NCBI RefSeq assembly: GCF_000092065.1
Contig: NC_009355.1
Coordinates: forward strand, 496,001-560,000
Direction of reading: 5' to 3'
Source of the DNA: Ostreococcus lucimarinus CCE9901
Lineage: Eukaryota; Chlorophyta; Mamiellophyceae; Mamiellales; Bathycoccaceae
DNA: 64,000 bases
Below the pieces are notes generated by a model. That model searched no databases, was not told the DNA's origin, and was given only the letters and a program-made list of their open reading frames with translations. Shown piece after piece: positions 10,452 through 18,979 of this stretch; within the stretch, counting starts at the first letter, position 1, and the number at the start of each line of letters is the position of its first letter. The translations under genes were made by a program, and so were the position numbers.

Positions 10452-10749
10452 CTTCACCGCGCCAATCGCCTCGCGATGTGCCGGCTCGCCCGCCCGCCCG
10501 CGCGCTCGGTCGCGCCCGACCGCGGCGGGCGTCGGCGAAACGAGGGCCGAAATCAGGGCGTCCGATCGAGGCTAGGGTTCAAACGACCGATCGGGACTCA
10601 AGAACGAGGGACTCTTTGAAAGCGAAAGCGCGCGCGAAAAAATCAAAATCGAACGCGACGCGCGACGACGCCGCGCGCGCGGTCGGTGCGCGCAGTGCTC
10701 GGCGCGCGACGAGATTCGCGCGTCGTGGCGCGCGGGCGCGGCCGGTGCG

Positions 10750-11526
10750 ATGGACGCCCAAACGCTGAAATCGCGCGGAAATGAACTTTACCAGCGCGGC
10801 AAGTTCGGTGCCGCCATCGAGGCGTACACGGAAGCCATCACGTGCGACCCGCGGTGGACGGTGCTGTACATCAATCGCGCGCTGTGCCATCGGAAGAAGA
10901 AGGATTGGGCGAGCGTGAAAAGGGACTGCGAGACGGCGCTACACTTCGAACGGAACAGCGTGAAGGCGCTGTATATGCTTGGCTTAGCGTTGATCGCGGA
11001 AAAAAAGTTCACGGACGCGGCTAAGTCGCTACAACGCGCGCTGGAGGAGGCGCGAGAGAGCGGGGACATGATTCAAGACGACGTGTGGCGAGAACTCGCG
11101 AGGGCGAAATATTTAGAGTGGGAGCTGTTAGCGAGCGATCGAGATCGAAGATACTCGCACTTAGAAAATAGTGTGCGAAATTTCAGCTCGCAGCTCGATG
11201 CAGAGGACGTGAGTACGATGGGGGAAGTGATTGCTTGCGCCCGCGCGCCGGATGACCGCTCGTGCGAACCGCCGGACGCGTTCTGTTGCAAATTAACCTT
11301 TGAGGTATTTCGCGATCCGGTCATCGCGCCGAGTGGTCATAGCTACGAACGATTGGCGATTTTACAGCATTTGAAAATCTCTCAGTTCGACCCAATCACG
11401 AGAGAGCCGTTGCGGCCTGAGCAGCTAATCTCAAACGTCAATTTGAGAAACGCGAGCCACGCTTGGCTGTCCACGCACGCTTGGGCATTCGGAGACATCG
11501 TCCGACCGAATGCACCTTTAGAATAG
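10750..11526 (+). CDS. STUB1/CHIP: CHIP-type E3 ubiquitin ligase (TPR + U-box)
   Basis: 258 aa. Three TPR motifs cover residues 1-110 (SRGNELYQRGKFGAAIEAY, LYINRALCHRKKKDW, VKALYMLGLALIAEKKF). A short helical linker follows, and a U-box occupies about 180-250 (FCCKLTFEVFRDPVIAPSG, HSYERLAILQHL, FDPITREPL, LRNASHAWL). CHIP binds the EEVD tails of Hsp70 and Hsp90 through the TPR and ubiquitinates unfolded clients in the cytosol. Length and domain order are close to animal and plant CHIP. Confidence 0.92.
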   Translation: MDAQTLKSRGNELYQRGKFGAAIEAYTEAITCDPRWTVLYINRALCHRKKKDWASVKRDCETALHFERNSVKALYMLGLALIAEKKFTDAAKSLQRALEEARESGDMIQDDVWRELARAKYLEWELLASDRDRRYSHLENSVRNFSSQLDAEDVSTMGEVIACARAPDDRSCEPPDAFCCKLTFEVFRDPVIAPSGHSYERLAILQHLKISQFDPITREPLRPEQLISNVNLRNASHAWLSTHAWAFGDIVRPNAPLE

Positions 11527-11703
11527 CCCGTAATATAACTGTTAGCATCAATTATTGAATTCAGCGTCACAAAGCGCCACGATTGCGCGGTAGCTCGCCG
11601 AGGCGCAGCAGCCCCGCTGGCTTGCCGCATTGCCAGACGCAGTGGGTCTCGTCGCCGTCCACCGTTCGTGCGCTGTGATCGCGTTCGAGTGGTTCACGAC
11701 ACC

Positions 11704-12339
11704 ATGCCTGGTATTCTCCATGGTCGTTCGATTCCCGTCATCGCCGCTCTTTGGACGTTCACGCTCGTTCTCCTCGTTCGTGGGACTCGAACTGAAGGAT
11801 CTGGGTTCATCGATTGGGCGCGGTTGTGGGTGCTGTTCACGCGCATTAACCCGTACTTCTTCTCTGCCATGGGCATCGCCGCCGCGGTCGGACTAAGCGT
11901 GGCCGGTGCGGCGTGGGGGATCTTCATTACGGGCAGCAGCTTGCTCGGCGCCGCGGTGCACACGCCGCGCATCACGAGCAAAAACTTGATCAGTGTCATT
12001 TTTTGTGAAGCAGTCGCAATTTACGGCGTAATCATCGCCATCATTCTCAGCACAAAGCTCGAGTACGTTCCCAGCGATCCCGACACTGGGGCGTTTCACA
12101 GAACGACAATGATGGCTGGGTACGCCGTATTCGCGAGTGGGTTGACGTGCGGTTTGGCGAATTTGGTGTGCGGTATATGCGTCGGTGTAGTCGGTAGCTC
12201 ATGCGCGCTCGCAGACGCGGCAAACCCCACGTTATTCGTGAAAATTTTAGTGATTGAAATTTTCGGTAGTGCGCTCGGGTTGTTCGGCGTCATCGTGGCC
12301 ATTATTCTTAGTTCCAACGCCGTGTTTGAAAAGGTTTGA
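11704..12339 (+). CDS. VMA16: V-type H+-ATPase proteolipid subunit c'' (21 kDa)
   Basis: 211 aa from ATG 11704 (MPGILHGRSI). It has five hydrophobic segments at about 8-25, 45-70, 85-115, 135-165 and 175-205, the extra first helix being the mark of c'' rather than c. The NPYFFSAMGIAAAVGLSV segment and the glutamate-containing FCEAVAIYGVIIAIILS helix carry the proton-binding carboxylate; the second KILVIEIFGSALGLFGVI helix also has a Glu. It is part of the Vo ring that acidifies vacuole-type compartments. Confidence 0.92.
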   Translation: MPGILHGRSIPVIAALWTFTLVLLVRGTRTEGSGFIDWARLWVLFTRINPYFFSAMGIAAAVGLSVAGAAWGIFITGSSLLGAAVHTPRITSKNLISVIFCEAVAIYGVIIAIILSTKLEYVPSDPDTGAFHRTTMMAGYAVFASGLTCGLANLVCGICVGVVGSSCALADAANPTLFVKILVIEIFGSALGLFGVIVAIILSSNAVFEKV

Positions 12340-12424
12340 CGCGACTGTATCAATTGTAGCCGTTCTAGCGCATAGCATTGTTCAACTAAAACGATTGAGT
12401 GATATTCAATGACTTATTGCTATG

Positions 12425-13189
12425 CTAATCTCCTTTTGAGAACGTGGCTTTGATGAGACTTTTCTTCCGCCTACTGTCCAGAGCGAAAGCGGCGATCAAG
12501 TCGCTCCGTCGCAAACGAGCGCGAGCAATTCTTCCATCTTTGTACACGTGAGGAACGCGCACCGCTTCCTTGCCCTTTTCGAACAGAATCAAAGTAGGCA
12601 ACTGCTTGCTCGTCCCAGCAACGTTAATGCCGTATTCTTCCCCAGTCTTAGGCCATCTCATGAGATCAAATTTGGCAAACTTGAGGTCAGCGGTGGTGTA
12701 CTTGCAGCTCAGGTCTGCAAACGTAGGTTCCAAGCTCACGCAAGGCGGTGACCAAGATGCGTAGAACTCCACCAGCCAAGCGACGTTCTTGTCTGTATCA
12801 TCAGGCTCGAGCACTAGTCGCTTGAGTGTCGCAGGATTTAACCATTCGATGCGACTTGGTCCCTTGTACTCGGGCCGTCGCACGTACAGAAACAGCATTG
12901 CATACGCCACGCAATACCAGCTGAAGATACGCTGATCCATCATCCAAGACAGTAGTAAGATGCCAGATTTGGTGAACATGAACATGTCCGACACAAAGGA
13001 GTCGATGTTGACCTTACGAATGAATTTTGCCAGAGCCATAGCGCCCAAAGTCGTCAAGGTTTGCTTTTCCCAGCCGTCGAGCATCGTCACCGCGCTCGCG
13101 TACTCGTGACGGGCCCATAACGAGAACAGAGGGTAGGTGAGGATGACGGCAGTGTTCAAGATGTAGTAAGCGCTGATGAAACGCGACAT
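12425..13189 (-). CDS. TMX2: Thioredoxin-related transmembrane protein, TMX2-like
   Basis: 254 aa. Hydrophobic segments lie near residues 5-25 and 75-110 (ILLLSWMMDQRIFSWYCVAY), followed by a thioredoxin fold at about 130-235 (NVAWLVEFYASWSPPC, LKFAKFDLMRWP, STELPTL-like LPTLILFEKGK). The active-site position reads S-P-P-C, so only the second Cys remains; animal TMX2 also has a degenerate SNDC site. A membrane protein of the ER or mitochondria-associated membrane with weak or no oxidoreductase activity is expected. The Lys/Arg-rich C-terminus ends KKSLIKATFSKGD. Confidence 0.87.
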   Translation of the reverse strand: MSRFISAYYILNTAVILTYPLFSLWARHEYASAVTMLDGWEKQTLTTLGAMALAKFIRKVNIDSFVSDMFMFTKSGILLLSWMMDQRIFSWYCVAYAMLFLYVRRPEYKGPSRIEWLNPATLKRLVLEPDDTDKNVAWLVEFYASWSPPCVSLEPTFADLSCKYTTADLKFAKFDLMRWPKTGEEYGINVAGTSKQLPTLILFEKGKEAVRVPHVYKDGRIARARLRRSDLIAAFALDSRRKKSLIKATFSKGD

Positions 13190-13391
13190 TGGACGACGAC
13201 GAAGGGGCGCAACGCGAAGTGAACCACAATCTCACTTTTCGAGGCTGAAAAAGTGTCACCTCCTTGCAAAGATTTTGCGCATTCGCTCATGTCGAAGGGA
13301 AACGGCTGAACGTATGTGCCACTGTGACGGAAAAATTCATTGCTCTAATTTCTAATCGCGTGTTGTTACAAATTGCGGTGTGTCGTGCGCC

Positions 13392-14597
13392 TCATGTCAT
13401 GCCCCAGTCTTCGTCGTCGTCACTATCGTCGTTTGAACCAGTCTCGCCGAGACTTGCGACGGCACTTTCTTCAGTTTCTTTATTCTCAGCGGCGTAGGGC
13501 TGCTTAAGTTTTGTCCACTCGTCTTTTGCAAGACTCGAGTCGGAATCAAATCCCTCTTCATCCGTTGCGAGGGACGAAATTCGCTGGTGCGAAACCGCAG
13601 TGACGGCCGCGCTTGACGGTTGCAGGTTTTCTTGTGGTGAATCGTCTGGTAAATCGGGGAGAGCCTGCTTCTCGAATTCTATTTCTAGTTCATACAATTT
13701 GAAGAAGTACCGACGCCAGAACGTGTCCTCGTCTACAATTGTAGGCACGATTCGCGCAAAAAGTTCCTTCATAAAGTTGTTCGCATTCAAAGTCGTCAAT
13801 ATATCCTGACCATGCCCTGCCATCGTAAAACTTTCGCTGAAATGCTCAAACAGTTTCACATTTTTTGGATCATCGCAATACGTTCCCGAATCTCGCTGAA
13901 TTGCTTGCACACGAATTGCAAACTCGTCTCGCCCGCGTTTCGGTGTCTTGCCCGAGTCTTTCACTGCAAACGCATCTCTAGTCTCTTTGATCACTTCTTT
14001 CGTCTCTTTGATGGCGTCTCGAGTCGTCTCTTTGACTTGATTGATTAGCTTGCCTGCTCCTACAAACATTTTTTGTCCCAAAAGCTCAATCTTTTCCCCA
14101 ACTTGCTCAAATTTTTCCTGCACTTCGAGCGCGATGTCCTCGTCGCCCACATCCTCGTCGCCGGCGCCGGGAATCATCACATCTTCTCCAGTATACACGA
14201 CTCTACCGTTCGATGATGTAGCGGTCGTATCCGCATCAATGTCGCTGACCTCATCCTCGTCCACGTCGTCGTCCCCGAACGTCGCAAAGTCCTCCCGCAC
14301 TTGTTCCTTGATATCCTTCAGTCCCTCGGACAGCTCCTTACCGACGCCCTTGGACACGTCTTTTAACTTTGCCAGCGTCGAACGACCGAAAGTAAACGCA
14401 GTGTTCATCAACTCGTCGAGTTCGTCCGCATCGTCGCCCTCGTGAGCGTCGTCAGGTCCAGAGATTTCTCCAGCGTCGGAGGCACCACCGCCTTGCCGCG
14501 TGCCGCGCGCGACGTCGTCCGAATCACCGTCGGAATCCGAATCCGAACCCACCAACGCGTCCCCGACAACGTCTCCGACGCGACGAAGGAAATCCAT
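13392..14597 (-). CDS. BSD-domain protein, acidic
   Basis: 401 aa from ATG 14597 (MDFLRRVGDVVG). An upstream in-frame ATG at 14654 adds only a basic 19-residue leader. The first 150 residues contain Asp/Ser-rich tracts and amphipathic helices (STLAKLKDVSKGVGKELSE; a KETTRDAIKETKEVIKETRD repeat). A BSD domain lies near 240-300, with the typical Phe/Trp pair in DEDTFWRRYFFKLYELE. The C-terminus is acidic and ends DDDEDWGMT, like other BSD-domain (BSDC1-type) proteins. The function of this class is poorly known. Confidence 0.82.
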   Translation of the reverse strand: MDFLRRVGDVVGDALVGSDSDSDGDSDDVARGTRQGGGASDAGEISGPDDAHEGDDADELDELMNTAFTFGRSTLAKLKDVSKGVGKELSEGLKDIKEQVREDFATFGDDDVDEDEVSDIDADTTATSSNGRVVYTGEDVMIPGAGDEDVGDEDIALEVQEKFEQVGEKIELLGQKMFVGAGKLINQVKETTRDAIKETKEVIKETRDAFAVKDSGKTPKRGRDEFAIRVQAIQRDSGTYCDDPKNVKLFEHFSESFTMAGHGQDILTTLNANNFMKELFARIVPTIVDEDTFWRRYFFKLYELEIEFEKQALPDLPDDSPQENLQPSSAAVTAVSHQRISSLATDEEGFDSDSSLAKDEWTKLKQPYAAENKETEESAVASLGETGSNDDSDDDEDWGMT

Positions 14598-14768
14598 CAC
14601 CACCGGTGGACAGCGCGCGCGCGAGTGACGGATACGTCGATTTCGAGGAGACATATGTGAGTCGCGGAGTCGCGGAGTCGAGGAGACAGTGTCGCACGAA
14701 GCGGCGCGAAGCGAGCACTAATGTAATACGATAATAATAACTAATAGAATCACACTAATTCTACAACA

Positions 14769-15710
14769 TCAACCGCGGAAGCCAAACGATGAAAGCCCTT
14801 GTAAGATGCCGAGTGCTTCGCGCTCCGTCGCGAGAAAGACGCGGTCGACCGCGAGCTCGCCCTTTGCCACGCGATCATTCGCCCATTCGCGAAGCTCCGA
14901 CTCAGCATTTCCTACTATGATACATCTCGTCTGCCCCGATAACATTAAGATATCGTTCCCGCTGTCCCCACAGGCCACGGTCTCTAGAAGTTCAAAGCCT
15001 AACTGTTTTCGCACGTATTCCAAGCTTTCTAATTTCCCCGCCCCCGCGCTCACGCAGTCCACGAACTTCCAACCGCCCGAACCGCTGATGATGATCTTAT
15101 ATTCTAATCCGTTCGACTCGCACGCGCTTCGTATGGTATCCTCCACTACATTCACGAGCTCATCCTTCACTCCCACCGTGACTTTGTGTCTGTTCTGTTC
15201 ATCTGCAGGTCGAAAGTGCGCATTGTCATCGCCGCACGCATCGATCGCTCCTCGTGCCGCCGCCGTAACGACATCACAGCACCAGTTGACGTCTAGTGCC
15301 GCCGTCCACTCGGCGTCTTCGACCCATGGGCGCGAAACGTCGCCGCTCGGTTGAAACACTTTTGTGCCTACTGCGCAGATGAGGCCATCCGGCTCAACCA
15401 TGACTTGCGATTTCGTCTCGATAAGCTTGGTGAACGACTCAAGCGATCGTCCGGTGGAGTACACGAGCTTAGACCCAGGAGGTTTTGCGCTCGATTCCCA
15501 AAATTCTCGGAACGAGCGCGTGTATTCGTCGTTCCCAACCATGGTGCCATCGAGATCGGAGACAATCAAAACGGGTGTTTGAGCCGATTTATCGACCGAC
15601 GTCGACGCTGCGGCGGCACGCACGCCGCGAGATCGACAGACAACAATATTTGACGCGTGATTGGCGCGCGCTAGGCGCGTGGGAGCGATCGAAGCTGCGC
15701 CGAGTCGCAT
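14769..15710 (-). CDS. Sucrose-6-phosphate phosphatase-like HAD hydrolase with presequence
   Basis: 313 aa. Residues 1-45 are Ala/Arg/Ser-rich with no acid, like a transit peptide. HAD motif I is VSDLDGTMVGND at about 50; motif II is in LVYSTGRS; a cap with PDGLICAVGTKV follows; motif IV is ACGDSGNDILML near 250. The SPP-family pattern (STGRSLESF, KVTVGVKDE, SGGWKFVDC) indicates sucrose-phosphate phosphatase or a close relative acting on phosphorylated sugars. Substrate is inferred. The predicted organellar location is unusual for a classic cytosolic sucrose phosphatase. Confidence 0.78.
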   Translation of the reverse strand: MRLGAASIAPTRLARANHASNIVVCRSRGVRAAAASTSVDKSAQTPVLIVSDLDGTMVGNDEYTRSFREFWESSAKPPGSKLVYSTGRSLESFTKLIETKSQVMVEPDGLICAVGTKVFQPSGDVSRPWVEDAEWTAALDVNWCCDVVTAAARGAIDACGDDNAHFRPADEQNRHKVTVGVKDELVNVVEDTIRSACESNGLEYKIIISGSGGWKFVDCVSAGAGKLESLEYVRKQLGFELLETVACGDSGNDILMLSGQTRCIIVGNAESELREWANDRVAKGELAVDRVFLATEREALGILQGLSSFGFRG

Positions 15711-15831
15711 GTCGAGTTATGTGGATACCGTAGACCCGTACGTTTCGGTGTCAACTTTTCGTCAAAAAATTCTACAGCATCGTTCTATATGAGGATATCT
15801 ATCGGGCGCAAGTCATAAACACATCATTCTC

Positions 15832-16410
15832 TCACGCCGTCTTCGCCGCCGCGCGCTTCGCCTTGATGTCAGCCACCGCGGATCGAATCGCATCCTCGGC
15901 GAGCATCGAACAGTGCAACTTCACCGGCGGCAAGTTCAAATGTTTCGCTATGTCCTGATTCTTGATCGTCACCGCCTCATCTACGTGCGTGCCTTTGATC
16001 CATTCCGTCGCCACCGAGCTCGACGCGATCGCACTTCCGCATCCGAACGTCTTGAAGCACGAGTCCACGATGTTGCCCTCGTCGTCCACCTTAATCTGCA
16101 GCTTCATCACGTCCCCGCACGCGGGAGCCCCGACGACGCCCGTGCCGACGTTCAGATCGCTCTTATCGAACGAACCAACATTTCTTGGGTTTTCGTAATG
16201 ATCCACCACCTGCGATGCGCGCGTCGCACGCCTCGGTTAGTCTCATTCTTGGCTTTCTCTTCGAGTCGCGTCGACGACGACGATTCCACCGCGCGCTTCC
16301 GTCGCGCGCACCTTTTTGTCGTAGGCGCGTTCGAAAACTCGAGAGCACGCGACGGATTTCGCGCTCGTCGTCCCTCGGCGCGCCGTTCGTTCGATCGCAC
16401 GTCGTAACAT
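15832..16410 (-). CDS. ISCU/ISU1: Fe-S cluster assembly scaffold, mitochondrial, two exons
   Basis: Spliced model: exon 1 16312-16410 (33 codons), intron 16210-16311 (102 nt), exon 2 15832-16209; 158 aa. Exon 1 encodes an Arg-rich mitochondrial presequence (MLRRAIERTARRGTT...) ending AYDKK and AAG|GTGCGC. Exon 2 resumes as VVDHYENPRNVGSFDK, which joins as KKVVDHYENPRNVGS, the exact family consensus. The intron has an ACTAAC branch site about 28 nt before CAG. The three cluster-ligand cysteines are in APACGDV, TFGCGSA and KLHCSML, and the LPPVK chaperone-binding motif is present. It is the mitochondrial scaffold for [2Fe-2S] assembly. Confidence 0.95.
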
Positions 16411-16570
16411 ATCGCGTTGTCGCGCGCGAAGTGACGTCGGGGGCCTGCGACCACGGCGCTGGGGGGGGCGATCGGGGCGACACGAGGCGGCGCTCGAGCT
16501 CGTCAGCGCGGGTCTGAAACGCGTGCGTGAGCGAAATTTGCAGAAGTGTGGTGGGCTAATAATATTTTGA

Positions 16571-18670
16571 CTAAACGTTTTCTAGGTCTCCAAGAACTCT
16601 ACGGCTCGACTGGCTCGTTTGCCTGTTGACGAGCCTGTCGACGAGCGTGCGCGTGGAGTCAGCCGTGGAGGTTCCCATGGAGGTGATGGACTGCGACGCC
16701 TCGGTACTGCCCGCGGCTAAATCAGAAAGCACCGCGGCGACTTTATCCGGGAAGTGATCGGCGAAGAATCCGTACTGAATCATCATCCCACGGTCCATGA
16801 GTTCGTGGGCTTCCACGAGGCGCGGGGCGTATGAACCATTGGGAAGCCGGAGCAAGTGAATGAGTTGTCCCGGAGGATGCAACGGCGCCGCCATCATGGG
16901 TGTCGAGTCGACTTGCGCCCGTGAGAACGTTCTGAAATCCTCGCGAAGCGCTGTAGACTCACTCGCCGCACTTTCTGGGTCAAGAACGTCAGAAATTTGC
17001 AACTTGGTGCCGTTGAACGTCATTCGCATCATCAAAGAAAACTTGTTCAGCTTTGCGTTGGTCAGCGAGTCCATCATGTCGCTACGGAGCTTCAACAACA
17101 CTGGTCCCGATAGTCGACAGAATAAATCACAGTGATGCACCGTGCTATACGTCCAAGCCTTAGTGATATTGCTTAACTTTGGACTCAACACGCCTCCAGG
17201 AGGTTCGATGCACCACACTTTCAAGTTGGGAAACTTTTTGCGAAGATGCAAGGACAACGCGGCGGCGACGCCCGCGCCCAAGGAGTGCCCAGTTAAGACC
17301 AAGTCCCAGTCGTGACAATCGACGGCGCTGCTCGGAAGCGGCGCACTCTCTGCGGACGGCTGCTCTCCTAAAATTGTCTGTTCTAAAATTCGATTCGCGT
17401 TCAAGTCCGAGAGAATAAAATTGGTCGCTCGAAAAACGCCCGAGTGCACGTGAAGATCAGAACCTTGAAGTCCTGGCTCATGTATGGCATCGGCGTTTAA
17501 CATGCACGGCTTATACATGCTATCCGTGACACAGTCTGCGATGCTCAATGTACCCCGTACCGAGAGCACCACCGCCTTGCGACGAACGTCTCGAGCAATA
17601 AAATATGGCGGTTCACCAATGCCGTTCGCCATCGACACGTAAAACAAATCATCCGACGCAATCCCCGCGCACTTTTTCAACGCTTCACGGTTCAAATCGT
17701 GCGGATCGCGATGGTCCTGCGATTTCCTCAAGCATTTTCGACAACCGCAACAACTCATGCATGCCTCGGACGAACACGCCATTCCGATGCCGGAACGCGG
17801 ATCCGCCCAAGCGAACAGCGCCCATCCGTACGCTGCGAGCGCCCATCGAGAATAATGTGCTGCATCCTCGTACATCGCGTTGAGAGACTTGTACGGCGCG
17901 AGCGCGTCCGAATCTGTTGCGAGCGGCTTACCCAACGGCTCGTTCTCGATCATGTGTCTATGCTGAATCGCGAGCAAGCCCATGCCTGCGGCGATGTCGC
18001 TCGGAACCACATCTGCGCCCTGAAAAACCTCCGCGAAACAATTTGCTACGTGACCTAACGTCCCTTGCTCCGCTAACTGCCTGTCCACTTCGGGATCCTC
18101 CGTTCTCTCTCGACGTCTGATGCACAAAACCGTCGCGATGATGTTGAAAATCTTGTACCACTTTTGATCGCTCGGTAAGTGTCCAAACATGCTAAACATC
18201 AGCATAATTCCACAGAAATGCACGCCGATGACGATGAAATTCCCAATGATGATGCTCAACACCATTCCCCGCACGCGTGCGCGATCCATGCACGCCGATA
18301 ACTCCGCATCCACAACAGTACCCAAAATTGTAAACGCAATGTCCACGGACAACAGGAACAAGTGCGCGTACAAGAAGTATGGCACCAAACGTCTCTTCTC
18401 CGGTTCTAAGATTCTCCCTCGCAGGGAGAGATGAAGCAGGATCGCCTCTACGCACAGCGCGACGAAATAACACGAGAACGTCGCGTAAAACCATGCCATC
18501 GCGTGTTCCCCGCCCGCGCAGTTTTGTCGCAACGTCCTGTGCGCGCGCTCGTACACCACCAATATGATCACGCACCACAGCGTGTGCACCGTCATCAATC
18601 CCGCCATGGGCAGCGGCAAATCATCGCTCGACAACAGCCAGTGGCGTCCGAACAAGCGAATGGCCGGCAT
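16571..18670 (-). CDS. Diacylglycerol lipase-like protein (4 TM + class 3 lipase)
   Basis: 699 aa from ATG 18670 (MPAIRLFGRHWLLSSDDL). This start matches the family opening (M-P-x-x-x-x-F-x-R-x-W...SDDL) of animal DAGL. The open frame continues upstream but is low-complexity Arg/Ala. Four hydrophobic segments lie at about 22-42, 58-80, 95-120 and 130-160. A Cys-rich insert (CMSCCGCRKCLRKS) lies near 285. The class 3 lipase domain is about 330-560, with nucleophile elbow LTGHSLGAGVAAALS. DAG lipases release the sn-1 acyl chain of diacylglycerol to leave 2-acylglycerol. It is divergent from the LysM/CBM20 gene. Confidence 0.87.
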   Translation of the reverse strand: MPAIRLFGRHWLLSSDDLPLPMAGLMTVHTLWCVIILVVYERAHRTLRQNCAGGEHAMAWFYATFSCYFVALCVEAILLHLSLRGRILEPEKRRLVPYFLYAHLFLLSVDIAFTILGTVVDAELSACMDRARVRGMVLSIIIGNFIVIGVHFCGIMLMFSMFGHLPSDQKWYKIFNIIATVLCIRRRERTEDPEVDRQLAEQGTLGHVANCFAEVFQGADVVPSDIAAGMGLLAIQHRHMIENEPLGKPLATDSDALAPYKSLNAMYEDAAHYSRWALAAYGWALFAWADPRSGIGMACSSEACMSCCGCRKCLRKSQDHRDPHDLNREALKKCAGIASDDLFYVSMANGIGEPPYFIARDVRRKAVVLSVRGTLSIADCVTDSMYKPCMLNADAIHEPGLQGSDLHVHSGVFRATNFILSDLNANRILEQTILGEQPSAESAPLPSSAVDCHDWDLVLTGHSLGAGVAAALSLHLRKKFPNLKVWCIEPPGGVLSPKLSNITKAWTYSTVHHCDLFCRLSGPVLLKLRSDMMDSLTNAKLNKFSLMMRMTFNGTKLQISDVLDPESAASESTALREDFRTFSRAQVDSTPMMAAPLHPPGQLIHLLRLPNGSYAPRLVEAHELMDRGMMIQYGFFADHFPDKVAAVLSDLAAGSTEASQSITSMGTSTADSTRTLVDRLVNRQTSQSSRRVLGDLENV

Positions 18671-18979
18671 ACCGCGCGCGCGCGATCTTCCCGCGTCGCT
18701 CCCGCGCAGGCGTCTCTCGGACCGTGTGATTCGCGCGTCGCTCGCGCCTCTCGCCTCTCGCCTCGCGCGCGCGTCTCGGCGCCTCGCGCGGCGCGACGAA
18801 CGCCCGCGCCTTCGTTCGCGCGCCGCGCTCGATCGCCGCGCTCGATCGCCGCGTTCGATCGACGACGCGCGCGTCGATTTGCCGCGCAACACCATTGTTG
18901 GTCCAGAGCAAAAAGAGCGAAATTCGACCGACCGGCGTGTCGGGAAAGACGACGGCGCGCGGCAGAAGACGCCGCCACC
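18671..18979. promoter_or_regulatory. Divergent intergenic promoter, DAG lipase / LysM-CBM20 gene
   Basis: 309 bp between the two ATGs, strongly CG-rich with alternating cgcg runs. It contains a near-direct repeat of the decamer cgccgcgctc around 18822-18850, followed by gatcgccgcg units. No TATA box was seen. The right end (18971-18983) is a good start-codon context, gccgccaccatgg. Both genes must initiate inside this stretch. Confidence 0.5.

Noticed and set aside
15832-16410. ISCU seemed to lack a start codon and could be read as a 5'-truncated pseudogene
   Set aside because: A 102-nt intron with donor GTGCGC, branch ACTAAC and CAG restores a mitochondrial presequence and the exact family junction KKVVDHYENP.
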